15,336 bases of DNA from CAZTJA01 sp964613745 (lineage in GTDB: Bacteria > Desulfobacterota > Desulfomonilia > Desulfomonilales > Desulfomonilaceae), in assembly GCA_964613745.1 (NCBI GenBank), contig CAZTJA010000074.1, positions 1-15,336 on the forward strand. Reading direction: 5' to 3'. The translations under genes and the position numbers were made by a program. Every line of letters begins with the position of its first letter. The stretch's first letter is position 1. Below the pieces are notes generated by a model. The model was not told the origin of the DNA, did no database searches, and worked only from the letters and a program-made list of their open reading frames with translations. This document shows, one piece after another, positions 8,091 through 14,094 of the stretch.

Positions 8091-9419
8091 ATGCAAAAGA
8101 TTCAATTTCCATGGGGCCGAGAATTACTCGAAGTTGACGTTCCGGAACACTGGTCCATACTGGGAGAGCTAAAACCTATACAGTCCGATTCCGTAACTGA
8201 TATTGCGACATCCTGCACTCAGGCACTCATGAGTCCGATAGGCTCGCCTGGAATCGCTGAACGGGATCTCAGAAACTCCAGAATTACGATTGTCTGTGAT
8301 GATCATTCCAGACCTACCCCGGTAGTTCAATTTATTAAACCGGTTTTGAATCATTTGTTTAATGCCGGTGCGTTGCAGGAGAATATTCGTATTTTAATAG
8401 CTTCCGGTGTACATAGGCCATCGACTGAAGAGGAGTTGGTAAAGAAACTCGGGGCCGATATCCTGTCAACATTTCAAGTCAAATGTCACGATGCTTATGA
8501 TCAAGGTGGATTGGTGTCAATCGGAACTACGTCCCGCGGCACCAAAGTGGCAGTCAATTCCGATCTGCCGGAATCAGATTTCATAGTGTGTCTCGGCTCA
8601 ATTGAACCACATCTTCTACTTGGCTTCGGCGGCGGTCTAAAAATGCTTGTACCTGGTTGCGCTTCTGCGGAAACAATAGGTTCAAATCACTTGCAAGGAG
8701 TCGGAGGAACGATTTTCGACTACGTTGGTGTCCAAGGACATAATTCCCCGATGAGGTTGGATTTGGAAGAAGCGGCCGGATTACTTAGGAAGGACATTTT
8801 CATAGTGAATGCTTCCATGAATGAACATGCCGTGCCGGTAAAGTTTTTCTGCGGTGATCCAATTGCTGCACAGAGATCGGCGGAAAAGTTTATCCAATCA
8901 CATATGAACCTTGAAGTACCTGAGCAAGCTGATTTGGTGATGACGAATAGTTATCCTATGGAAGCAGATCTTCGCCAGAGCATCAAATGTGTCGGAAACA
9001 CCATATATGCTTGCAAACCAGGCGGAGTCATGCTCGGATTTCTGAAGTGCGAAACCGGTGTGGGGGAAATTCCCATGAATCGAAAAAATCCCCCTTACGG
9101 GCTTTTGCGTTTTATATTACAAATGCTCGGAGAAAAGAGAATTCTACCTCTCGTCCAAAAGCTTAAGAAACATGAACCTGCCGAAGAAACCTTCATCAGC
9201 CACTTTGGCCTTCAGATGCTAAAAAGAAATCATCTTGGTATTTTCAGCGACAGTCCTCTATTACCCGAGGATTTAGGGCGCAGAGTAGGTTTAGCTACAA
9301 GCTTTACCAAAATTACCGACGGTCTTTCATGGGCCTCAAAATTTTTACCCAAAAACCCTAAGGTTTGGGTGGTGCCCTATGGAGGATCCTCTTATGTTTC
9401 AACACCCGAAATCATTTGA
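8091..9419 (+). CDS. LarA-family (nickel-pincer lactate racemase-like) enzyme
   Basis: A 442-residue DUF2088/LarA-family protein. LarA uses a nickel pincer nucleotide (NPN) to racemise lactate by hydride transfer, and related proteins act on other 2-hydroxy acids. Counted from this ATG, the residues expected to bind cofactor and substrate are all present: DDHSRP (70-75, with Asp71 and Arg74), His108 (GVHRP), His174 (EPH), Lys184 (GFGGGLKMLVPG, the NPN-tethering lysine), His200, and Gln296/Lys299 in DLRQSIK. The numbers for the histidines and Lys184 equal those I recall for Lactobacillus LarA, supporting this start over the upstream in-frame TTG (8073). GAGGT (8082-8086) precedes the ATG. No larB, larC or larE is nearby, so the cofactor would come from elsewhere. 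Lactate is not established as the substrate. Confidence 0.83.
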   Translation: MQKIQFPWGRELLEVDVPEHWSILGELKPIQSDSVTDIATSCTQALMSPIGSPGIAERDLRNSRITIVCDDHSRPTPVVQFIKPVLNHLFNAGALQENIRILIASGVHRPSTEEELVKKLGADILSTFQVKCHDAYDQGGLVSIGTTSRGTKVAVNSDLPESDFIVCLGSIEPHLLLGFGGGLKMLVPGCASAETIGSNHLQGVGGTIFDYVGVQGHNSPMRLDLEEAAGLLRKDIFIVNASMNEHAVPVKFFCGDPIAAQRSAEKFIQSHMNLEVPEQADLVMTNSYPMEADLRQSIKCVGNTIYACKPGGVMLGFLKCETGVGEIPMNRKNPPYGLLRFILQMLGEKRILPLVQKLKKHEPAEETFISHFGLQMLKRNHLGIFSDSPLLPEDLGRRVGLATSFTKITDGLSWASKFLPKNPKVWVVPYGGSSYVSTPEII

Positions 9420-9503
9420 TCATATTCTATTGAATATCATCATGTAAGCAAACATTGCACCGGCCAAAAAGCCAAATATAAAACCGTCCAATCCACTCAT
9501 CAT
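9420..9503 (-). CDS. Small membrane peptide (27 aa) with glycine-zipper pattern
   Basis: ATG at 9503-9501 opens a frame of 27 codons ending in TGA (9422-9420). An AGGAG box (9515-9511) lies 7 nt upstream, within the 15-nt gap after the secreted-protein gene, so the two would be cotranscribed. Nearly the whole peptide is one hydrophobic helix, starting MMSGLDGF and ending MMIFNRI. Glycines at 7, 11 and 15 with Ala19 make a GxxxGxxxGxxxA face, a pattern that packs membrane helices together. One acidic residue (Asp6) and one basic residue (Arg26) lie near the ends. Its TGA directly abuts the TGA of the convergent LarA-like gene. I do not recognise the family. Possible roles are helper of the upstream secreted protein, regulator of a membrane complex, or hydrophobic toxin; none is shown. 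Confidence 0.6.
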   Translation of the reverse strand: MMSGLDGFIFGFLAGAMFAYMMIFNRI

Positions 9504-9518
9504 TTTAATACTCCTAAA

Positions 9519-9875
9519 TTACGAGCGCATGCTGCCCGCTCGGTTGAGCTTTATCGGTACATAAACGGGTTCAACTCGGCAATTTCCCGCTTCATTGACT
9601 ACCCGGCGGGCGAACTGATTCTCGTTCGTGCCCAATGGTAGGAAGGTATACCGATAAAAAATCTTTTCTTGATCTTGACTACATCTCCAGTAGTAAAGTG
9701 GTGCCCAGAGTGTCAGTCCGGATCGTTGATAATTATAGAGGATCATATCGCGCAACTCGTCAATTTTTTGGGTCAATTCTTCGATGGAAAAGCAGTATCC
9801 GGAAGACACGTCATCAGCACAACTCAGTGAGGCTATGCACAAGACCAAAATCACAGCCACAAAACAAGTTTTCAT
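9519..9875 (-). CDS. Unrecognised small secreted protein (118 aa)
   Basis: The frame extends upstream to 9932, but the ATG at 9875 is the likely start. GAGGA sits 5 nt before it, and translation from there begins with a textbook signal peptide (MKTCF, hydrophobic core, SLSCA then DDVSS; SPase I cleavage near residue 20). Cys19 is poorly placed for a lipobox, so a lipoprotein is less likely. The mature protein of about 98 residues has a short amphipathic, possibly helical stretch (IEELTQKIDELRDMILYNYQ, residues 31-50), an aromatic-rich section (LWAPLYYWRC) and three cysteines (28, 65, 99) outside the signal. I recognise no family. It is followed after 15 nt by the small membrane peptide and preceded by a candidate promoter. 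The opposite-strand frame over this region has no SD and reads as noise. Confidence 0.62.
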   Translation of the reverse strand: MKTCFVAVILVLCIASLSCADDVSSGYCFSIEELTQKIDELRDMILYNYQRSGLTLWAPLYYWRCSQDQEKIFYRYTFLPLGTNENQFARRVVNEAGNCRVEPVYVPIKLNRAGSMRS

Positions 9876-9944
9876 CCGAATCCTCATTTGAATGTTCCAT
9901 TGATCGCTAAACGCGAACCAATCCATGAACAAAATTGAATTAAA

Positions 9945-9973
9945 ATTTAATGGAAAGTGGTTTTATTCGTCAG
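9945..9973 (-). promoter_or_regulatory. Candidate minus-strand promoter with palindromes
   Basis: Read on the minus strand, CTGACG (9973-9968), a 17-nt spacer and TTAAAT (9950-9945) each match consensus at 4/6 positions. Transcription would start about 60 nt before the secreted-protein ATG. The perfect palindrome CCGAATTCGG (9976-9985) sits 2 bp upstream of the -35 box, and the AT palindrome ATTAAA-A-TTTAAT (9939-9951) covers the -10 box. These are plausible operator sites. Confidence 0.3.
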
Positions 9974-9985
9974 TCCCGAATTCGG

Positions 9986-10222
9986 TGGCCCGAAATGTGA
10001 TTAAACCTGAAGAGCATTGATGGGATCTGAGAAGTAGGGAAATTCTACTCGAACGAATCAAAAAAAGAAATCCTTTTTTCTCTTTTTCCGCAATTTATTT
10101 TTCGGCAGGTTGTCAACTATGTATATGGGATCAGATTAGATTTCCATAGGAGAAGTAAATTAAAACAGAGCAAAAGCGGTGTCACTACATGTAACAGTTA
10201 GGCATGAAACCTAATGCTAATT
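9986..10222. other. Intergenic stretch with weak dyads, no gene seen
   Basis: This is the middle of the 447-bp interval between the minus-strand unit and the ligase gene. It contains a short dyad AGTAG/CTACT (10033-10037, 10045-10049), an A-run facing a T-run (10061-10067 with 10073-10079, weak A/T stem), a TTGTCA box inside GTTGTCAAC (10112-10120) and an AGGAG box (about 10148) with no start codon at proper spacing. I find no convincing open frame, tRNA or RNA gene. Confidence 0.4.
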
Positions 10223-10268
10223 CTAAGAATAGTTATGAACCGTCCGTTCAGACATGGTTCATACTTAG
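10223..10268 (+). promoter_or_regulatory. Structured inverted repeat upstream of the LigD operon
   Basis: TATGAACC (10234-10241) and GGTTCATA (10256-10263) are perfect complements. Inner GTC/GAC (10242-10244, 10251-10253) and outer CTAAG/CTTAG (10223-10227, 10264-10268) extend the dyad with bulges. TGGTTCAT recurs at 10299-10306 over the first ATG (10305), and GTTATGAA (10232-10239) recurs at 10320-10327 over the second ATG (10323). It could be an operator for a dimeric regulator or an RNA switch that hides the start codons. Confidence 0.45.
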
Positions 10269-10322
10269 CGTCATCAGGTGCTTGTCTAGTGACTAATTTG
10301 GTTCATGTATAGATTGGTTGTT

Positions 10323-11921
10323 ATGAATTCACTTGAAGAATACAAGAATAAGAGAGATTTTGAGGTAACTCCGGAACCCAGAGGCATTGTACCGTCTACT
10401 TCCGACGTGCCCATCTTTGTCATTCAAAAACATGATGCAACCAGATTGCACTATGATCTGCGATTTGAAGTGAATGGTGTGCTCAAATCTTGGGCAGTTC
10501 CCAAGGGACCGTCATTGGACCCATCCGTTAAACGTCTAGCGGTAGCGACCGAAGATCATCCGATGGATTATGCCAATTTTGAAGGCGTAATACCCGAAGG
10601 ACAATACGGAGCAGGTCCGGTCATTGTCTGGGACACCGGAACGTATGAAAATATCACTACCAAACGCGGAAAAGCTTACTCCATGGAAGAAGCTATTGAG
10701 CATGGACACGTTTCGTTTAGGCTCCGCGGTAAGAAATTGAATGGTACTTTTTCGCTCAATCGATTTCGAAGGGGACGACAAGAAGAATGGCTTCTCATTA
10801 AAACCGATGATGATTCTGCTGATCCCTCTCGGGACATCGTTCTTGAAAAACCGGAATCAGTTCTCAGTGGACTTACGATAGAAGAGTTAGAAGCGGTAGA
10901 AGCAAACGGGGACTTTCATCCACAAAAGGTTCAGCAATCCGCTGCACTTCTTAGAACCGAACATCCTGACGACATGCCGCAACATTTGCAACCCATGCTT
11001 TCTACCCTATCAAAGCTTCCTTCAAAACAGGTAAATTACGGATTTGAGTACAAATGGGATGGAATAAGGTTAATTTGTTATTGGGACGGCCGAAAACTGC
11101 TGATTGAAAGTCGAAATGGACTTGATGTCACCTTCCGATGGCCGGAACTTACGGATTTGGGCAAAGCTCTCGGAAGAACACCGGCTATTTTAGACGGCGA
11201 ACTCGTTGCGTTCACGGAAAACGGCAGAATGAGCTTCAGCTTGCTGGCCAAGCGCATGCATTTAGCTACAAATCCTTCTGAAAATACTATCAAATCAATT
11301 CCTGTAACCTACATGATCTTTGACATCCTGTATTTGGGCAGCAAAGCTTTACTTCAAACCTCCTATGTGGAACGAAGGAAGATACTTGATGGGCTCGATT
11401 TAAATTCGACGCACTGGCGGACTCCGCCGTGGCACGAAGGACGCGGTAAGGAAATGCTGGCCGCAGCAAATGAGAACGAGATGGAAGGCATCATAGCGAA
11501 AGAATTGGATAGTCGGTATGAGCCCGGCAAGCGTACGGGTAAGTGGTTGAAAATCAAAACAATTAATAGGCAAGAGCTTGTGATCGGCGGGTGGATTCCC
11601 GAAAAGAACATAGTTGAAAGAGGTGTGGGAGCTTTGCTCACAGGTTATTACACGGAAGGAAAACTCCTCTTCGCAGGCAAAGTTGGGACAGGTTTTACAG
11701 ACAAAGAAAAGTTGGAGCTTAGAGCAAAGTTGGAAAAAATATCGCGAACCACAAACCCCTTCAGTGAAAAGGTGGCATATAAAAACGCATTATTTGTTGA
11801 GCCAGTGCTCGTGGCGGAATTTGAATTTCGAGAATGGACTCCTACCGGTCGACTAAGACATCCCTCTTATAAGGGATTAAGAAACGATAAGGACCCGCTC
11901 CAGGTACAATTGGAGCAGTGA
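10323..11921 (+). CDS. ligD: LigD-type 3'-phosphoesterase-ATP-dependent DNA ligase (PE-LIG)
   Basis: A DNA end-repair enzyme of the NHEJ LigD family without the polymerase domain, 532 residues from this ATG. The phosphoesterase domain (about 5-170) carries the expected metal and phosphate ligands His37, His43, Asp45, Arg47 (QKHDATRLHYDLR), His79 and Tyr83 (EDHPMDY). The ligase domain (about 225-530) has the adenylated lysine K244 in KWDGIR, motif III DGELVAF (about 291), motif IV EGIIAK (about 388) and motif V KWLKIK (about 407), then an OB-fold ending HPSYKGLRNDKDP. An in-frame ATG at 10305 adds six residues. Neither start has a clear SD. I prefer 10323 because relatives begin close to the LEEYKxKRDF motif. 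The polymerase part follows as a separate gene 28 nt downstream. No Ku gene is in the window. Confidence 0.9.
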   Translation: MNSLEEYKNKRDFEVTPEPRGIVPSTSDVPIFVIQKHDATRLHYDLRFEVNGVLKSWAVPKGPSLDPSVKRLAVATEDHPMDYANFEGVIPEGQYGAGPVIVWDTGTYENITTKRGKAYSMEEAIEHGHVSFRLRGKKLNGTFSLNRFRRGRQEEWLLIKTDDDSADPSRDIVLEKPESVLSGLTIEELEAVEANGDFHPQKVQQSAALLRTEHPDDMPQHLQPMLSTLSKLPSKQVNYGFEYKWDGIRLICYWDGRKLLIESRNGLDVTFRWPELTDLGKALGRTPAILDGELVAFTENGRMSFSLLAKRMHLATNPSENTIKSIPVTYMIFDILYLGSKALLQTSYVERRKILDGLDLNSTHWRTPPWHEGRGKEMLAAANENEMEGIIAKELDSRYEPGKRTGKWLKIKTINRQELVIGGWIPEKNIVERGVGALLTGYYTEGKLLFAGKVGTGFTDKEKLELRAKLEKISRTTNPFSEKVAYKNALFVEPVLVAEFEFREWTPTGRLRHPSYKGLRNDKDPLQVQLEQ

Positions 11922-11949
11922 ATTGCTTATTGGATAATTGGTGTGACAT

Positions 11950-12864
11950 ATGAAATCAGAGAGTACCTCATCACTCGTAACCATTGAAGACCGGACCCTG
12001 AAATTAACCAACTTGCACAAAGTGCTCTATCCGGCCGCAGGATTTACTAAAGGACAAGTCATAGATTATTACGTAAAAATCGGTAAGTATATTCTTCCTC
12101 ACCTTAAGAATAGACCCTTGACGTTGAAGAGATACCCGGGCGGAGTCGATGACAATTTCTTTTACGAAAAGGAGTGCCCGGCATTCCATCCGGACTGGAT
12201 CGACACGGTTCCGGTGCCGAGTAATCGCCGGAAATTCGTTAATTTTTGTCTGGTGAATGACTTGCCTTCACTTATTTGGGTCGTCAATCTTGCCTCCATA
12301 GAGATGCACACGTCCTTGTCATTAGCGAATGATATTTTAACTCCTAAAATGTTGGTTTTTGATCTTGACCCAGGCGAACCCGCTACGCTCCTGCAGTGTC
12401 TCGAAGTGGCCATTCGCCTAAAATATATTTTCGATGATCTCGGCATTGAGAGCTTTCCGAAAACTTCAGGCGGAAAAGGTCTGCATATTTACGTTCCGCT
12501 AAATACCCCTGTGACCTACGACCACACCAAAACTTTCGCAAGAGCCGTAGCTCAGCTTTTGGAAAAGAGAATGCCGAATTTAGTGACATCGAACATGCGC
12601 AAAGATTTAAGAAAAGGAAAGGTGTTTGTCGATTGGAGCCAGAACGATGATCATAAGACCACGGTTTGCGTATACTCTATGAGAGCGCGAGAAGAGCCGA
12701 CCGTATCGGCACCCATATCATGGGATCGAATATTCGACGCACAAAAGAAAAAGGATACAGATGGTCTGGTAATGACTTGGAAGCAGGTTCTGGATCAAGT
12801 CGAATCCGAGGGCGATTTATTTGAGCCGATAATTTCGATGGAGCAATTTTTGCCCGCGCTCTGA
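11950..12864 (+). CDS. LigD-type primase-polymerase domain protein (POL)
   Basis: A stand-alone LigD polymerase (archaeo-eukaryotic primase superfamily), 304 residues, the usual size of the domain. It should fill gaps with (ribo)nucleotides at broken DNA ends and bind 5'-phosphates. Motifs in order: TNLHKVLYP (20-28), RYPGG (61-65), the metal-binding DLDPG (138-142, Asp138 and Asp140), SGGKGLH (173-179, His179), and the third carboxylate Asp228 in VFVDWSQN. All catalytic residues are present, so it looks active. The preceding ligase ends naturally (PLQVQLEQ), so this is a split gene pair rather than a visible frameshift. The SD is weak (GGTG around 11940-11943), suggesting coupling to the ligase gene. 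Confidence 0.9.
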   Translation: MKSESTSSLVTIEDRTLKLTNLHKVLYPAAGFTKGQVIDYYVKIGKYILPHLKNRPLTLKRYPGGVDDNFFYEKECPAFHPDWIDTVPVPSNRRKFVNFCLVNDLPSLIWVVNLASIEMHTSLSLANDILTPKMLVFDLDPGEPATLLQCLEVAIRLKYIFDDLGIESFPKTSGGKGLHIYVPLNTPVTYDHTKTFARAVAQLLEKRMPNLVTSNMRKDLRKGKVFVDWSQNDDHKTTVCVYSMRAREEPTVSAPISWDRIFDAQKKKDTDGLVMTWKQVLDQVESEGDLFEPIISMEQFLPAL

Positions 12865-12888
12865 ACAGTATCTTGATCACATCAGGGT

Positions 12889-12925
12889 AGAAAAGACTCA
12901 ATTTACTAGCAGTAGGAGCTTTTCT
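12889..12925 (+). terminator. Bulged hairpin after the POL gene
   Basis: AGAAAAG (12889-12895) pairs with CTTTTCT (12919-12925), CTC (12897-12899) with GAG (12916-12918), and TACT (12904-12907) with AGTA (12911-12914) around AGC. It begins 25 nt after the POL stop. The T-run is only the TTTT within the 3' arm, so it is a weak terminator or an mRNA 3' stabiliser. The rest of the 221-nt gap holds a T-run (12991-12997) but no clear promoter. Confidence 0.4.
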
Positions 12926-13085
12926 GACATCAATTTTGCAGGCCGATTTAATCTCGCAATTTGTGCTCCGTAAGTTGTTGTAAGTAATTGTTTTTTTAGA
13001 GTTCACCATTCCGAGATGCTATCCTTTATCTACTCAGCCTTTGATCCAATGGCACAATTGTTGCTTCACATCGCCTGAGGTGAAA

Positions 13086-13289
13086 ATGGCAAAAGCAAAA
13101 AAGATTAATCCTATAATGGTGCAACGTTATCTTCGCGGTATCAATTATCCTGTAAAAAAAGCAGGCCTAATCGATAAAGCCAAGGACAATGATGCTCCGA
13201 AGGAAATTGTTGCTGTGCTCGATAAGTTACCCAATAAGGATTACAAAAACCCCGCTGAAGTATCGAAGGGAATGGGAGGGGTCACTTGA
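13086..13289 (+). CDS. DUF2795 domain protein (67 aa)
   Basis: A small cytoplasmic protein matching the DUF2795 pattern across its length: VQRYLRGINYPVKKAGLIDKAK, then NDAPKEIVAVLDKLPNKDYKNPAEVSKGMG. Family members are 60-80 residues and often lie near stress genes; their function is not established. The frame opens upstream at 13041, but the ATG at 13086 has GAGG (13077-13080) 5 nt before it, and residues before it do not belong to the domain. The N-terminus is lysine-rich (MAKAKK). It is 36 nt upstream of the PRC-barrel gene and probably cotranscribed with it. Its link to the LigD genes is only by position. Confidence 0.8.
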   Translation: MAKAKKINPIMVQRYLRGINYPVKKAGLIDKAKDNDAPKEIVAVLDKLPNKDYKNPAEVSKGMGGVT

Positions 13290-13325
13290 ATATTGCACAC
13301 GTACAAAAACCGAGGAGAGTACCCA

Positions 13326-14024
13326 ATGCTGCACAGCGTGAAAGAATTACAGAGCTATGAAATACAAGCTAATGATGGTGATATAGGAAAAGTCAGGGGA
13401 TTCTATTTTAACGATCAGACGTGGGAGATACATTACCTGGTGGTAGATACCAATAAATGGCTGCCGGGAAGAAAAGTGTTGGTTTCTCCCGCGGTAATCC
13501 ATAAACCCAGCAAGCAATCTGAACGGCTACCAATCGACTTATCCAAGGAAAAAATTGAAGAAAGCCCTGCAATCGAAGAGGACGTTCCCATTGCGAGATC
13601 GTTCACTGAAGAGTTAAATGCCTATTACGGTTGGAGAATGAACCCAGATTCGACACTTGATGCTGACGACTTTGAAGACAGTGATGGTGACCTCAGAAGC
13701 ACTTACGAGGTTACCGGGTTCTACGTAGAAGCTGCCGACGGAGCAATGGGACATGTCGAAGACTTTATAATTGATGATCAGGATTGGACGATAAAATACC
13801 TGGTTATTGATACTCAGAATTGGTTTTTCGGTAAGAAAGTTCTAGTTTCCGTGGGATGGATTGAGTCCATAGGATGGGATGACGAGAAGCTTTACATTGA
13901 TCTTACTATGGAAGAAATAAAGCAATCACCGGAATTTGACTCAGACAAGCTGGAAACTCTTGGTCAGAGCACATTTTACGGACAATCGGGTGACCAAACA
14001 CACTGGCCCGAGCAAAGACCGTAG
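13326..14024 (+). CDS. Tandem PRC-barrel domain protein
   Basis: A 232-residue protein made of two PRC-barrel repeats, about residues 3-82 and 126-204, joined by an acidic linker (about 110-122). The repeats are clearly related: DQTWEIHYLVVDTNKW matches DQDWTIKYLVIDTQNW, GRKVLVS matches GKKVLVS, and IDLSKEKIEESP matches IDLTMEEIKQSP. PRC-barrels occur in the photosynthetic reaction-centre H subunit and in RimM; stand-alone versions are common and mostly uncharacterised, often stress-linked. GAGGAG (13312-13317) lies 8 nt before this ATG. An upstream TTG (13293) would add 11 residues without a good SD. There is no signal peptide or membrane segment, so it is cytoplasmic. An intrinsic terminator follows 27 nt after the stop. 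Confidence 0.85.
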   Translation: MLHSVKELQSYEIQANDGDIGKVRGFYFNDQTWEIHYLVVDTNKWLPGRKVLVSPAVIHKPSKQSERLPIDLSKEKIEESPAIEEDVPIARSFTEELNAYYGWRMNPDSTLDADDFEDSDGDLRSTYEVTGFYVEAADGAMGHVEDFIIDDQDWTIKYLVIDTQNWFFGKKVLVSVGWIESIGWDDEKLYIDLTMEEIKQSPEFDSDKLETLGQSTFYGQSGDQTHWPEQRP

Positions 14025-14051
14025 TTTTACAACTGAGTTTGTTGGTATAAT

Positions 14052-14085
14052 AAGCGCCGGATCAAATGTCCCGCGCTTTTTTTTT
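14052..14085 (+). terminator. Intrinsic terminator/attenuator touching the next RBS
   Basis: AAGCGC (14052-14057) pairs with GCGCTT (14073-14078). After one C-C mismatch, GG (14059-14060) pairs with CC (14070-14071) around a nine-base loop. Nine Ts (14077-14085) follow. The GGAGA ribosome-binding site of the methyltransferase starts at 14086, so the T-run abuts it. It should end the PRC-barrel message and could limit read-through into the methyltransferase gene. Confidence 0.7.
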
Positions 14086-14094
14086 GGAGATAAG

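Noticed and set aside
9635..9910. 91-codon plus-strand frame opposite the secreted-protein gene
   Set aside because: No SD and a noise-like translation, whereas the minus-strand frame has a GAGGA site and a clear signal peptide.
10061..10079. A-run/T-run stem as a terminator between the minus-strand unit and the ligase gene
   Set aside because: Only one G-C pair in the stem, and the genes on either side point away from it, so no transcript is expected to need termination here.
12677..13009. 110-codon minus-strand frame overlapping the end of the POL gene and its downstream gap
   Set aside because: About half lies antisense to the catalytic POL frame. It has only a weak SD and a low-complexity translation with no domain or signal peptide.
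13936..14094. N-terminal extension of the methyltransferase into the PRC-barrel gene
   Set aside because: The extension reads through the terminator and the PRC coding end, and is not methyltransferase-like. The ATG at 14095 has its own GGAGA site.
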